Below, piece by piece: positions 46,490-58,710 of a stretch of DNA of 64,000 nucleotides (position 1 is the first letter of the stretch; each line of letters starts with the position of its first letter). Location: positions 93,632,559 through 93,696,558 of the forward strand of contig OY720639.1 in the NCBI GenBank assembly GCA_963169105.1, in the 5' to 3' direction. Made by a program: the position numbers and the translations under genes. Source of the stretch: Ceriagrion tenellum (lineage: Eukaryota > Arthropoda > Insecta > Odonata > Coenagrionidae). The notes beneath the pieces were generated by a model. The model was not told the DNA's origin. It worked only from the letters and a program-made list of their open reading frames with translations, and did no database searches.

Positions 46490-47225
46490 GATGCACATCT
46501 ACATCTACTCATTACCCTGCAAGCCACCACAAGGGATTCTTGCAGGGGGTGACTTATCACCAACATGAACTACAGTGAAGAAATTTACTTTCACCAACAT
46601 GCACCATACTATCGGTATGTAACAAGTGCTACAGAAGTTACTAAAATAATGTATTATACAACCATATAAACGTGACACAAGAGCCATGCAGGGGACATGC
46701 AAAGCATGGTGCTAACACTACTCGGCAGATTTAAAAACTTGCATTAGTGGGATTATGAATTAATCAGCTACACTACCTGTCAACTAACCTACTTCACAGT
46801 CTCAAGCTGCCATTGTGGTGTCTCATCGATCGCGGCTAAAACGACATTTTAAACCTCTCTGTTCTACAATCTCTTTCCCCTAATTTATTCTCATGATCTG
46901 ATCCACTGTATTATGTTGAAGTTCGTATAATATTTATAATTTCATCGGAAAATATTTCGATTTTGAATTTACATAAAAGATTGAATCTAATTTTCAATTA
47001 TCTGAAAGCGATTTCCCTCCAACTTGTTGCTAGAGGTCAGTGACATAACGGCCTTTCACGTATCTTGCTGTTCCTTTCTGCATGTTCTAGCTCTGTTTTT
47101 AACCCCACCTCATGAGGATCCCAAACACTGGCAGCGTATTCTTAGTGGGGTCTAACACGGGAGAAGTAGCTTATTTCTCTAACTTTATCGTCCCACTTTT
47201 CAAGTACTCTTTTAACAAATGATGG
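46490..47225 (-). mobile_element. LINE 3' part, decayed
   Basis: Starts with the 3' terminus (CACATCTACATCTACTC, CCTGCAAGCCACCACAAGGG). Toward 47150 it has relics of WDPHEVGLKTELEHAERNS and the RPH-EY block. Frames broken. Confidence 0.65.
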
Positions 47226-48029
47226 AGATGTAATGCATGTTGAATTCCTTCACCCCTGCTCCACAGCAGAGGGGTATCTTGCAAAGTATGTACTTCGTAA
47301 GAGTGGATGCAGAATGTGCGCCCTAAGTCCAGCACTACACAAAGTCAAAAAGGTGGCCATTATTTCAATGGATGTGTATAGTCGGCAGGAATATCTAAAT
47401 TCACGAGCATGCTTTCGTATTTATAAGATTGAACCAGATGAGGAAAAAATGTGTGCTCATTGGTATTCTCCGCCGTGAGTAGAGAGAGTCCATTCTTCGG
47501 ATCAGAATTCATGACAGCAAAAGGGGAAATCGCTCTACTTTCTCCCATCGATTCCATTTTCTATATTATACACGTCGTAGCTAATGGCGATTAATTTATC
47601 ACTTTAACACGGTTCGCGGCGTTGTTTACCATGCTTTCGCAAGGAAACGCGGACTTTCGAGATGCTGGAAAACAGAACGAGGTGATGCGATGTGCTGGCT
47701 TTCCAATACCTTTGACCCTGATACCTTCCGTTTAGTTGAAGGAAAATATGCTAATACCAATGATTACCAGCCTAAGCCGAGTACAGACATATTTCCAACG
47801 CACTACCAACATCTCGTTACGCATGATCCGTGCATGACTCTTGTATCTCGTCCATATAATTGCTCTATTAATTTATATAAATTGTTTCTGGTACATTGGT
47901 AGCATGCCTATAGTGTAGTTTGATCTCGTGGAAACATATTCGGGAAATGACTGGTCAAACTTAACGAAAATTGGGATTTGTTAAAGAGTACTCATAAAGT
48001 GCGAGGACAAAGTCATACATTAGCTGCTT
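47226..48029. other. non-coding, LINE tail scrap at start
   Basis: TTCACCCCTGCTCCACAGCA to GGGTATCTTGCAAAG resembles a LINE 3' tail. The 81-codon frame at 47233 is therefore doubtful. The rest is unassigned. Confidence 0.4.
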
Positions 48030-48795
48030 TTCCCTTGTTTGACCCCACTTAGAATACACCGACAGTAGTTGGGATTCTAATGAAGTAAGCTTAAAAACAG
48101 AGAATGCGTTCAGAGAAGATCAGCCAGATACTTGAAAGGCCGTTACGATAATCTCGTTAGTGTTACTGACGTATGACAAAAACTGGAATGGGAATCGCTT
48201 TCAGACCGTCGGTAGAAAATTATATGTATTTTACCTTTTATGCAAATTCAAAACTCATTTATTACCCGACGAAGTTGTTGATTTTTTACGTACTCGAACA
48301 TACGAGTGTATATCATCTCATCAAATAAAATAAGGAAAATAGATTGTAGAGCAGACAGGTTTAAAACGTCGGTTTTCTTGCGATAGATAAGAGACCATTA
48401 TGGCTGCGGTTAGACTTTGAAGTTTGTTGGTTGACAGGTAGTGTAGCTGATTAATTGATGTTCTCCACAGTGCATGTTTCTTAATGCGCCGAATTGTGCT
48501 AACATCATGTTTTGCATGTTCCCTGCATAACTCTTGTACCCCGTTTACATAGTCGCATCGCAGGCTAAGTTAGTTGTTTCTGTAGCATTTGTAGCGTACC
48601 CAGTGTGGTGCATGTTGGTGAAAGTTAATTTTGTCACTCTACTTCATGCTGGTGATAAGTCCCCCCTGCCAAACTCCCAAGGGGTGGCTTGGAGGGTAAT
48701 AGGTGTAGTGCCTGTCGATGAAAGAACAGATATATGTTATGGCTCACCCCCTGCCACACACCTGTGAGGTGGCTTGCGGGTTAATATGTAGATTG
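48030..48795 (+). mobile_element. LINE fragment, tail and 3' UTR
   Basis: Relics of the WD-E block (GGGATTCTAATGAAG), RRSARYLKGRYDNLVSVTD and YECISSHQIK-like tail, then two 3' tails in tandem: CTCCCAAGGGGTGGCTTGGAGGG (48671-48693) and CACCTGTGAGGTGGCTTGCGGG (48759-48780). Confidence 0.65.
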
Positions 48796-48799
48796 CTAG

Positions 48800-49390
48800 T
48801 ACTCTTGGGTGGGAATTCTCTTCTAAATGACTTGGACATCTTAAGAAATTACAATAACCAACGGCAGTTTTTTGCACCCGGCTTGATTTGCTTCGAAATA
48901 AAGCCTGGTCATATGGTTTGTCATACAAATTTAACAAAAAGAATTAATAACATACAAAGGAAAACAGCGCGCTTCATTAAAAACTGCTACGAGCGAACAT
49001 ATCGTGCCTCACAACTTTTAGAGGGATTATGGTGGAAGCCTGTAGAGACTCGAAGGCTATACGCTAGGTTCAGGTTACATGAGAAATTCAGAAGTGATAT
49101 TTTTCAGAGCGACACAGAGAATATTATCATGACTCCTTACTATATCCCTAGGTCTGACAGATGCGATAAAATAAGAGACATACACTGCGGAAAAGATAGG
49201 CACAAAACTCGTTCTTTCCGCGAACAATAAGCGACCACAATAAAAACTGTGCTCCGCTAACTACACTCCTATAATACATGTCACCATTTCACCTTCCAAA
49301 AACTTACTTCTTTACACGGCTGGTTACCTAACACCCCCTGCCACATGCCCATGCGGCGGCTGGCATGGTATTATGTAGATGTGGATGAAA
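48800..49390 (+). mobile_element. LINE (subfamily B) with intact tail frame
   Basis: The frame 48718-49230 contains RINNIQRKTARFIKNCYERT, RASQLLEGLWWKPVETRRLY and IIMTPYYIPRSDRCDKIRDI. 3' UTR has CTCCTATAATACATGTCACC and ends GCGGCTGGCATGGTATTATG plus TAGATG. Confidence 0.8.
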
Positions 49391-49732
49391 TCCTTATTTA
49401 ACAAAGCACTCTGAAGATGAAAATCATATGTCGAGTAGATGTGTGGCACGTTGTGAAGACTAAGTTATGTGCTGTTTTCCACTGCCTTTTTCTTATTCAG
49501 CAGTCTATTAGCCAATTGCATAAATATTATGTGATAAATAATCACCTCTTGCGATTTCAATTCCTGAGTACATTTTAAAAATAGATTTTTGACTGCGTCG
49601 CGAAACTATATGAAATTTACAAAACCTATTATATGATGATTTAAATAATTGATGAGATAAAAATGAAGATCACTAGATTCTGTACTGTCCACTTATTTAA
49701 ATTATATTGATTTTCAATACCACTCCCCGATC

Positions 49733-50029
49733 CTAAACCCTTCTTACCTTTTTGACCAGAACCAAAACGTGAAACCCACACTTCCCTGCTAACCATCCAT
49801 CTCCCAACTCACCCCCGCTACTGAACATTCCTTCCTCCGCCCACTTGACGAGGAGGGTTGGGATATTAACCAACCCACTGCTATGCACCCATTTCCTCCT
49901 CTTTCTCTCTTCCCCCCCATTCCGCCTCGATACCAATAATCCCAACTGCCAAACCTCCTCTTTCCTCTTCCTTCCCACTTAGAATTATGTATAAATGCCC
50001 ATCGCATACCTGGAATTTTCACACTGTAC
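49733..50029 (+). repeat. C-rich tract upstream of motif F
   Basis: Pyrimidine-rich sequence (CCTCTTTCTCTCTTCCCCCC and similar) giving spurious G-rich frames on minus. A comparable C-rich tract lies upstream of motif A at 27310-27420, supporting shared family structure. Confidence 0.6.
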
Positions 50030-50064
50030 CTGATGATGGCCAATTAAGTGCCGAAACGCGTGTT
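50030..50064 (+). ncRNA. hammerhead-ribozyme-like motif F
   Basis: Intact CTGATGA, stem II GGC/GCC around a 9-nt loop, GAAA, short AC/GT stem III, then T. Downstream GTAAAGTTTTATGTATTAG and GCAGTTCCACAATATC match the 3' region of motifs A and D. Confidence 0.55.
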
Positions 50065-50504
50065 GTAAAGTTTTATGTATTAGAAATAGTGAACAGTACA
50101 ACATCTAGTGCTCTACATTTTAATAATGCAGTTCCACAATATCTCGCTAGAAACTGTTGACTTCATTCGATTAATGAGATGTTGACAGCTGTGATATTCA
50201 TCAATGGAGTTAAGCGCAAGCCATTTCGAGGGTGTGGCACGGACACTGGGTGTACCTGCTCGTCCCTATTTCGATTGTCATAGGCATGTTGAAGGCTCCT
50301 TTTACCCCATAGCGATGATGAAAAATCTGTCAGGAGACCAGGGCAATTATGAAACCAAAACCTTAGTTTTTCTGTCTAAAAAGCTAAGTAATTAAATACA
50401 CGATTCAAAATATTAACCCCGACTTAATCCCTTGCAAGTGAGGTGTCGATAATATAAAATCCAATGCTCAAACCAAAGTCAAATAGAGATGCTATTTCAC
50501 CTAC

Positions 50505-51500
50505 ATCTACATCTACGTCATACCCTGCTAGCCACCCAAAGGGTGTGTGGCAGGGGTTGCTTCCACTCCAGGCATGCATGAATGATACGGCAGAACACCG
50601 AAACTGCATTGAAGCTGGGCGTACCACACATGCAAACGCGACCATTAACATCTACTAACCAAGAAACATTCTACCGTTCCAACGTGCAAGAGGTACAAGG
50701 ACTTCTACTACAGATTCAAAATATCATGCATAAATAAGAGCATCAATATTTACATCATGCATAAATAAGAACGTAAAAAATATAAAGAAAAAGATCTACA
50801 GTCTAGCTAATGTCACCATTTGCTCTGCTCATGACGACGATCACAGCTGTATCCCGTCCCGATTATGATCCCAAATGGTACGTGGAAAAAATTACATTTT
50901 ATACCTATCGTTTCTACAATATATCTCTCTAATTTTATTGGCGTGATCTAATCTGCAGTAGTACGAGGGGGTTAATAGTAAGTTTTTCACGTCGTCAGAG
51001 AAATTTTTTTCCTGAAATTTAGCTAAGAGGTTAAGCCTGTAATTTAATCTACGCTGTGATAGCGATTCCCATCCCAATTCATCTAACAATCCAGACACAC
51101 TGGTAAACTTATCGTAGCATCGTTTCACAAACCTAGCTCCTCTTCGCTGCACGCGATCTAATTCCGATATCAACCCCGCTTCGTATGGATCCCATTCACT
51201 GGCAGAATATTCCAGATGAGGCCTAACGATTGAAAAATAACAACGTTCTTTCACTTTCTCATCACATTTTCCGAGTATTCTCTTGATAAAGCCTAGCTTC
51301 CTGTATGCTTGACTGCATATTTCCCGAATATTTTTTCCCCAAGATATGTCGTGAGTAATTGTGACTCCTAAGTAGGTACCTAACTGACTCGGCGTGAATA
51401 ATTTCCGTATTATTAATTCTGTAAGTCCTACTTGGCCTATTTTTCTTTTTCCAAAAGGTGACTGCCACGCACTTTTTTATGTTCAGGTTCACGTTTTTAT
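50505..51500 (-). mobile_element. LINE (subfamily C), 3' part
   Basis: 3' end at CTACATCTACATCTACGTC. The minus frame 50892-51254 has KERCYFSIVRPHLEYSASEW, DPYEAGLISELDRVQRRGAR and FVKRCYDKFTSVSGLLDELG. 51262-51492 has LNIKKCVAVTFWKKKNRPSR from just after the RT domain. One interruption between the frames. Confidence 0.85.
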
Positions 51501-51539
51501 GGTCAGTACGTATTTATGTTCAGTCCTTTACCCTATTTA

Positions 51540-52035
51540 GGCCACACCCGCGAGAATTTGGAACCCTGGTCATAAAGATTGAACCAAAAAATTAATAAAA
51601 TACAAAGGAAATCTGCACGTTTCGTTAAAATGTGATGCGAGTGATGATATAGTGTTTCACAACTTTTCGAGGGATTTAGGTGGAAGCCCCTAGAGACTCG
51701 GAGGCTACACACAAGGCTTAGATTGCTTGAAAATTCAGGAATTGTGTATTTCAGAGCGACACAGTGATTATTATCATGACTCCTCACTATATCTCTAGGT
51801 CTGACAGGTGTAATAAAATAAGAGAGATACACTGCCTAACAGATAGGTACAAAAAGTCGTTCTTTTTGCGCACAATTAGCGGCCACAATAAAAAGTAAGC
51901 TCCACTAAATACACTCCTATAATACGTGTCACCATTTCATCTCCAAAAAACTTACACCTCTACACGGCTGGTGTCTTAACGCTCCCTGCCACACGCCCTT
52001 ACAGCGGCTCGAAGGGTAGTGTGTAGATGTAAGTT
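51540..52035 (+). mobile_element. LINE (subfamily B) fragment
   Basis: CACACCCGCGAGAATTTGGA, RKSARFVKM-like reading, WKPLETRRLHTRLRLLENSG, then 3' UTR CTCCACTAAATACACTCC and the tail AGCGGCTCGAAGGGTAGTGT plus TAGATG. It gives the empty-site sequence for the TTAA insertion at 59316. Confidence 0.75.
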
Positions 52036-52590
52036 GTTGACCATATGCATTTGTTTTGTAAAATTCGCGTCCGGTGCCTAGTTACGGGAGGATTAACTAA
52101 GAGTGTGCCATGGAATAAAATAAAGAAATTCTGTACGCGATTCAAAATAGGTACTTACATCGATTAACAATGATAATAATTCATGCGGAGCTTAATTTCT
52201 TGCGGTATCGATCATTATAATAAGTAATTATCAATCTCAAGTAACTAGTCGGCCGAGGGAAAGTAATGTTTTTACATTATTTTAATCTCTATTGTCCATT
52301 AAATACCCAATTAAAGACCCAAAACATGAAACGTCGGTCATGGACCATCCCACCCGGATGGGAATCCCGAGATGCCTTTCTACACCAAAGACTTTAGTTA
52401 AATCACTTGAGATGAGGGTCCAGTGAATGTTTCTCGGTGACAGGAAACAAGGATAAAGGAAAGAGTCCCTGTCATTGTGAAGGGGAAGAGGGAGTCTTTT
52501 GATGTTGCAGAGGAGTCGTAATATAAGAGCGAGAAATACAAACACATTCATAATAATATCATGCACATGTTTGATTAGATATTAATAATT
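52036..52590. other. non-coding, unassigned
   Basis: One 94-codon minus frame (52282-52566) without recognisable motif. No paired repeats. Confidence 0.4.
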
Positions 52591-53050
52591 TTTTTCTACA
52601 TCCACATCTACTTGTTACCCCGCAAGCCACCACAATGGTGTTTGGCGGGGGGTGACTTATCACCAACATGAACTACATTGAAGAAATTCACTTCCACCAA
52701 CAAGCTCCACGCTATCGGTTGCGCTACACGGCAGATTATGAAACATGCATTAGGGTGCATATGAATTAATTAGCTACACTACTGTTAACTAATCTAATTC
52801 AAAGCCTTAACGCGACCATTATGGTCTCTTATCGATTGCGGGAAAAACAACATTTTAAACATTTATGTTGTACAAAATATTTCCCTTTTTTTAATCTCAC
52901 GATATGGTCTACTGTAGTATGTTGGAGTTTGTAAGATAATCATAACTTCGTCGGAAAATAATTCGGTTATAATGAATTTTCATAAAAGATTGAGTCTAAT
53001 TTTCTATCGACGATCTGAAAGCGATTCCCAACCAAGTTGTTGTCAGTTAC
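52591..53050 (-). mobile_element. LINE 3' part, decayed
   Basis: 3' terminus CATCCACATCTACTTGTTAC, CCCCGCAAGCCACCACAATG, then UTR and the end of the tail domain (TATCGATTGCGGGAAAAACA). Similar to 46490-46900. Confidence 0.65.
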
Positions 53051-53880
53051 CCTATCGACTTATTTGTGTTCTGCATCATGTCCCGCTTGTATTGCAATGC
53101 ATTTTAGGATTTTCAAGTTAAATTGTATTCTGAAAAATCTGGATTCTTAACGATTTTTCACAAGCCAAATCTCAGGGTAGTCACGCTTTTTCGGGACGTA
53201 TTGTAGCCCCATTAATCCAAGGTGACCACATGTCAGGGAAATCAGGGAAATGTCATGGAAAATGGGTCACCTGTCAGGGAATCGGAAAAATCAGGGATTT
53301 TCATGCCTTGTCAGGAATTTTCCTGTCTTGTCAGGGATACTCCTCAAAGATTTTCTTTCACCAATGTCATGATAAATAAAATAAATGCATGAATTGCAAA
53401 TTTAATTACCACTACTGTTAAATATGCAAAGTATTTGTTTAAGCAGTCAAAATTCTAGCATATTAGATGGAATAGAAATAATATTTCAGTATTATTATTA
53501 TTATTAGTATAGGTAATCTACCATCTAAGGTTTGTTTACATGGAACATTTTACATCTCACCGTCTGGTCCCCATTCCTATTTTTAATTTCCTTCTTCATT
53601 TCGGCATAAGGCCTATTACTCTTCATTCTATCCATGATACCTGTTCCCTTCCTACCCTTTGATGATTAAACCCTTTGACCCTGTGGGTAATATTGGTGAA
53701 AATACGGTTGCAAGAAACGTGTTGAAAACTCAGAGGTGGTTAATTGGGTTTCGGTATTGTGCTCAGAATCATACATATTAGGGGTTGGCTATATTTTCAT
53801 GCCTGAGGGCTATTTTTGAACGTGGCATGGCTATGTGGGCCTTATACTTATTTATTTACGAGATAAAGTAATAAAATAAC

Positions 53881-54980
53881 TAGAGGTGGGACGAATCCTA
53901 AATTTTCTCGAATCCGAATCCTAAGAGGTTCTCATATACCATGAATCTCGCATCTCTCAAATCCTCCACATAAAAACTTTTATAGTGGAAAAACTTCATG
54001 TATCAGCATATGCCATAATTACCTTGCCTTTCCATCGGTGATATTTGAGTTTCATCTCTCTGATTACCTAAATTCTTATGAATTCAAATCAATATTATGG
54101 GCTAGAATACTGATATTTGAAATGGTCATTGGCTGAGCTAATTCAGGGTGGTAAAGGTTTTCTTTGCTCAAATCAAACTCCCTTTGTTTCTTGTGTCTAA
54201 TTTAGTGCCAACAGCATACAATCTGTAATTTTCGACGATGAAAGGAACACTACATCAATGCCGTACTTAGTATGAGAAATATTTGCGGTTATATTGTCTA
54301 TATTATGGGTTACCTACCTATCGGAGTGTGAACTTTGGCATCGGAGATAATTTGAGAATTTTCCTGGTCTTGAATCGAGGACTTAAGGCCATAAAAACAA
54401 TCATTTTCCCTAATAATATTGCATAGCTTATCGAAGTAGGAGATGCCATGTATTATATTCGAGGCTCTTTTTACCTACTTCTTTCTTTACACACAAAATT
54501 TGAATTCTCGCAACCATCTTACCCCAACATGGTGGATGGGACAAGTGCGGGAGGATATTAGTTAATAAAGGATATCACGTTATTTTCACAGCTCAGATTT
54601 CATCTTCATCCAGAAAGATTACTTCTGAGCTTAGCATTTGTTGTAACCAATGAGCATCAAACACGTAATAATGGACCTAATCCTTCATCCAGGCAAGCGC
54701 ACATCATGACCTAAGCAGCACAGCACCGAGCATTCCTGGCATAGTTGTTAACTTTGTAAGGTTTAAAGTGATCCAGGTATTGCAGACATTGCACCAGAAA
54801 TGTTCTTCTTTTCTAACCACTTTCATTGGACATTAATAAAACTATTGTTTCACAGTTTGAGTTAAAATGCGAATGGGAATTTATTTGCACAGGATTCGAA
54901 AGATTTGAGTTTTCAAATCTCGAATCTCTTTCAATTTTTGAGGGATTTGAGGTTTCGAAGATTCGAACGTCTCATCTCTA
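53881..54980. mobile_element. hAT-like non-autonomous element, 1.1 kb
   Basis: Left TAGAGGTGGGACGAATCC, right (reverse complement) TAGAGATGAGACGTTCGAAT. Interior ends are rich in TCGAATC/GATTCGA subrepeats. Flanks AAAATAAC and, after extra A residues, AAAATAAT suggest an 8-bp duplication blurred by a poly-A run. Same group as 9131-9546 and 27472-27991. Confidence 0.65.
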
Positions 54981-55485
54981 AAAAAAAATAATATTTATAG
55001 TTTCCTCAAGGTGAATGGCATTGTTTTACAGGCCGGGGGTTTCCACTGGTAAAATAGCTTTATATTCAATCCATTCCTATTATTATTTTTAAAAACAAAA
55101 TGTGTATCAGTTTTTGCTGTTACGAGTTGAAAAAGGACCCATTCTTTTTAGCACTTCCTGTGCATAACTTTGATGATGCCAACCGAAAATTCACCATGAC
55201 ATAATGTAGCAGCAAATGTAAAATCACCTGCCATGACGAATGAAAACGCATCATGTCAATTTATTTTTTTGTGCTTGAACTTGTAATTTAAGCTCTCCAT
55301 TCGTGTGTTGAAATGGAATAGTTTCCAATATTCCTTTTTCGTATATGTCCTATGGATAACTAAAAATGAACTCTAGGGCCAATAATAATCGTTCAACTCT
55401 AGAATTTTACCGTAATCAACTCATATTTGTACAGTTGCGGCGGTTAAAGGAGGCAAGAGGGGTTGGGCTGGGGCCCCACCTCCCT

Positions 55486-55767
55486 TGTATATAAATTTTG
55501 TTTAAAAATATACTGTTGTTACTTTAGTAACATTCCCCTCCGAGTCCTCGGCAAGCATCGGTTTCATTGCCGTCATAATGACCGAGGACTCGAGAGGGGT
55601 TTGGCAGTTATCTCAGCCACGTCCGGATCGCCCATCGGATAGCTTGCTACGCTGTAGTTGGGTCGTGCGCACGGAGTAGACTGAGGTACCCAAGTATACG
55701 ACCTTCTGCATGCGAGCTGCAAGTGACTCTGCCTGTGCCAAGCAGGACAGAATTCACTTGATGCTCT
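55486..55767. repeat. 282-bp direct repeat, left copy
   Basis: From TGTATATAAATTTTGTTTAA to CACTTGATGCTCT. Matches 56901-57185 with roughly a dozen substitutions and one 3-nt indel. Confidence 0.9.
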
Positions 55768-56900
55768 ATGCTGTTAGTGTATGGGATCCATACGAAACGG
55801 GGTTGATATCAGAGTTAGATCGCGTACAGCGAAGAGGAGCTAGGTTTGTGAAACGATGCTACGATAAGTTGGCTAGTGTGTCTGGACTGTTAGAAGAATT
55901 AGGATGGGAATCGCTATCACAGCGTAGATTAAATTATAGGCTTAACCTCCTAAATAAATTTCAGGAAAATCATTTTACTGACGACGTAAAAAACATACTA
56001 TTAACCCTTTCGTACTACGGCAGATTAGATCGCGCCAATAAAGTTAGAGAGCTAGATTGTAGAACCGATAGGTATAAGATGTCATTTTTTCCGCGTACCA
56101 TTCGGGACCATAACAGCTGTGATCGTCGTCATGAGTAGTTCGAGTATTGACAATAGGCAGGCAGTAAATCTTTCTCATTATATTCTCTACTCTCGTATTT
56201 ATGCATGATGTAAATATTGATGTTCTTATTTATGCATGATATTTTGAATCTGTGGTAGTAGTCTTTGTATCCCTTGCATGTGGGAACGATTGAAGATTGA
56301 ATGTTTCTTGGGTATTAGATTTGTAATTGGCGCTTTGCATGTGTGGTACGCGGGTTTTTAATGTAATGTCGGTGTTCTACCATATCATTCATGCATGCCT
56401 GGTGCGAAAGCACCCCCTGCCACACACCCTTTGGTTATGACTATTTGTTTTTGGGTTAGTGTTGTTGGGTAAATTATATAATAAGTTTTATTCTTGCTAA
56501 ATGATCTTTTTAGTTTTATACTATATACTATTTTAGTTTTCCTAAAAGGTTTAAATTGTAGTGGTAATTATTATTATTCAAGGTATTTTGGAGATAGTAC
56601 ATTCTATATTCCTATAGACCAGAAACTATGACAGTGATACGTTGAAGAGCATGCTTACATGCAGTACACTACTCAAGATACCTCTACTTGTTAGTATTAT
56701 TTATATGACACATAAATAGCACTACAAGGCACTATATCTTGCAAAATAGTATATCATGCTGGATATTACATGCGAGGCTAGTGGCAAATAATCATGCTAA
56801 GATATATAGCATTACTGGGAAAAAACTATTTAACCTAGTCAGTATGCTAGATCTGATCTATCGCAACCATCATGGTCACCCATTATGACGTAGATGTAGA
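55768..56900 (+). mobile_element. LINE (subfamily C) composite between direct repeats
   Basis: 55768-56440: SVWDPYETGLISELDRVQRR, VKRCYDKLASVSGLLEELGW and RYKMSFFPRTIRDHN, then 3' UTR to CCACACACCCTTTGG. It is interrupted by 56440-56620 (unassigned) and by 56620-56876, a minus-oriented LINE 3' UTR piece matching 57640-57900. It ends GACGTAGATGTAGA, the family 3' tail. Confidence 0.75.
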
Positions 56901-57185
56901 TGTATATAAATTTTGTTTAAAAATATACTATTGTTACTTTAGTAACATTCCCCTCCGAGTCCTCGGCAAGCATCGGTTTCATTGCCGTCATAATGGCCGA
57001 GGACTTGAGAGGGGTTTGGCAGTTATCGCAGCCACGTCCGGATCGCTCATCGGATTGCTTGCTACGCTGTGGTTGTTGGGTCGTGCGCACGGAGTAGACG
57101 GAGGTACCCAAGTATACGACCTTTTGCATGCGAGCTGCAAGTGACTCCGCCTGTGCCAAGCAGGACGGAATGCACTTGATGCTCT
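56901..57185. repeat. 282-bp direct repeat, right copy (285 bp)
   Basis: Follows the LINE 3' tail without a gap. The continuation CCAGCAGCGGGCCCTTAACT is unique to this side, whereas the left copy runs straight into the LINE. Confidence 0.9.
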
Positions 57186-57477
57186 CCAGCAGCGGGCCCT
57201 TAACTCCTTCGAGCTCACCTATGATGAGGACTACCAGTTTAACAGATTATTATTAGTATTTATTATTTTTCATTTATTGTTAATATTTGTATAAAAGCTA
57301 GGTATCTTCTCTATTAATCACTCTATGAAAATGTTAAAATCACCGTGCAATATTTTTTTTTCAGGGTAATATTTTATCAGGGAATTTAGACGAATGTCAG
57401 GGAAACGTCAGGGAATTACAACATTTCAATCTGTGGCCACCCTGTAATCCTATTAGCCCTATAGACGTATTATTCCC

Positions 57478-57990
57478 CTATCTACATCTATGAGATACCG
57501 TGCAATCCACCACTAGGGTGTGTGGCACGGAGTGTTTCCAACCCGGTATGCACTACACATCCCAGTTGTAATCAAAACCGCGAACATTCCCCCGGATGCC
57601 AGGTACTGGCCAAAAACAGACAGGACAACAGTTCGAAGTCAGACCAGAAACTATGACAGTGATACGTTGAAGAGCGTGCTACCATGCAGTACACTACTCA
57701 AGATACCTCTACTTGTTAGTATTATTTATATGACACATAAATAGCACTACAAGGCACTATATCTTGCAAAATATTATATCATGCTGGAGATTACATGCGA
57801 GGCTAGTGGCAAATAATCATGCTAAGATATATAGCATTACTGGGAAAAAACTATTTAACCTAGTCAGTATCCTAGATCTGATCTATCGCAACTATCATGG
57901 TCCCCTAATGTACGTGGAAAAAACGAAATTTTGGAAATATAGCTTCTGCAGTCTATTTCCTTAATATTATGCCTGTGATCATTTCTACCG
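57478..57990 (-). mobile_element. LINE 3' UTR and tail end
   Basis: Starts CTACATCTATGAGATACC with CACTAGGGTGTGTGGCACGG. 57640-57900 repeats 56620-56876 closely. The end of the tail domain (CCCCTAATGTACGTGG) is at about 57900. Confidence 0.7.
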
Positions 57991-58710
57991 TAGTAGTTTG
58001 GGGATTGTACTACGATATGACTTCCTGAAAGAGTGGCAGTGATTCTGCCAAAAATTAAGCCTAATTATCGACATTCTTGTAAAAAAATCAGTACTTCACG
58101 TAACAGCGCCTGTTATGTGTTTTCTTCTTTTGAACCACGCACCAGTGACTACGGAAACGGTTACACGGCGTTTTCAACGGGAAACCAGTACCACGGGACG
58201 TGTAGCAAGTGAAAGCCTGGCCAAGTGGTGACTCGGGATATGCCTGAGCGAGCGAACTCGTTCGTTCGCATTGCGGCCTTGACCAATCCATCCGTGGAAA
58301 GTGAAACCGCCAAGTCGCCTGCGGGGACTTCGAGCCGATCAGTCGTCGCAATTCCTCGGAGACAAGAGGGATAGCGCACCCATTGTAAGCGTAAGAGATA
58401 GGAACCGGTCTCTACTCTCGGGAGATTAACATGGAAATTATTTCGGCCCCCCAGCGATGTTGAAGGAAGTCGAATTTTTTACTTGCTTTAATGAAAGATG
58501 TGTAGACAACAAGTGATGACATGAAACGTTCAGCCAGTGGCGGCGCTAGGCGTCGACGACGGCCGACGGCTTCGCGCCTGAGGGGGCCTCGCAAAAAAGT
58601 TTACCAATCTTATTAAAAGTTGAGTTATTCGTATATATTTCCGTACGCGTGAGTAGTATTTATCCAGAGTCGCAGAGTGGTCTAGCAACACTGTGGAAGT
58701 TTGGCGATAC
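57991..58710. other. non-coding, nothing recognised
   Basis: GC-richer than average. The minus frames at 58088-58379 have no recognisable domain. Confidence 0.45.

Larger units (their letters stand above)
53218..57446. mobile_element. possible 4.2-kb DNA element with nested insertions
   Basis: Left end CAAGGTGACCACATGT and right end (reverse complement) CAGGGTGGCCACAGAT match at 12 of 16 positions. Both ends have several TCAGGGAA subterminal repeats. Flanks share TAATC. The interior holds an hAT-like element (53881-54980) and a LINE composite between 282-bp direct repeats. No transposase recognised, so the superfamily is unassigned. Confidence 0.5.

Noticed and set aside
47233..47478. 81-codon ORF starting MHVEFLHPC
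   Set aside because: Its start overlaps a LINE 3' tail scrap and no domain is recognisable, so it is unlikely to be a gene.
49411..49435. Possible further hammerhead motif (CTGAAGA...ATGTCGAG)
   Set aside because: Stem II does not pair well and GAAA is replaced by GAGT, so I did not annotate it.
49733..50043. Gly/Arg/Lys-rich minus-strand ORFs
   Set aside because: They arise from the C-rich tract upstream of hammerhead-like motif F.
53490..53515. ATT trinucleotide run
   Set aside because: Short simple repeat with no sign of function.
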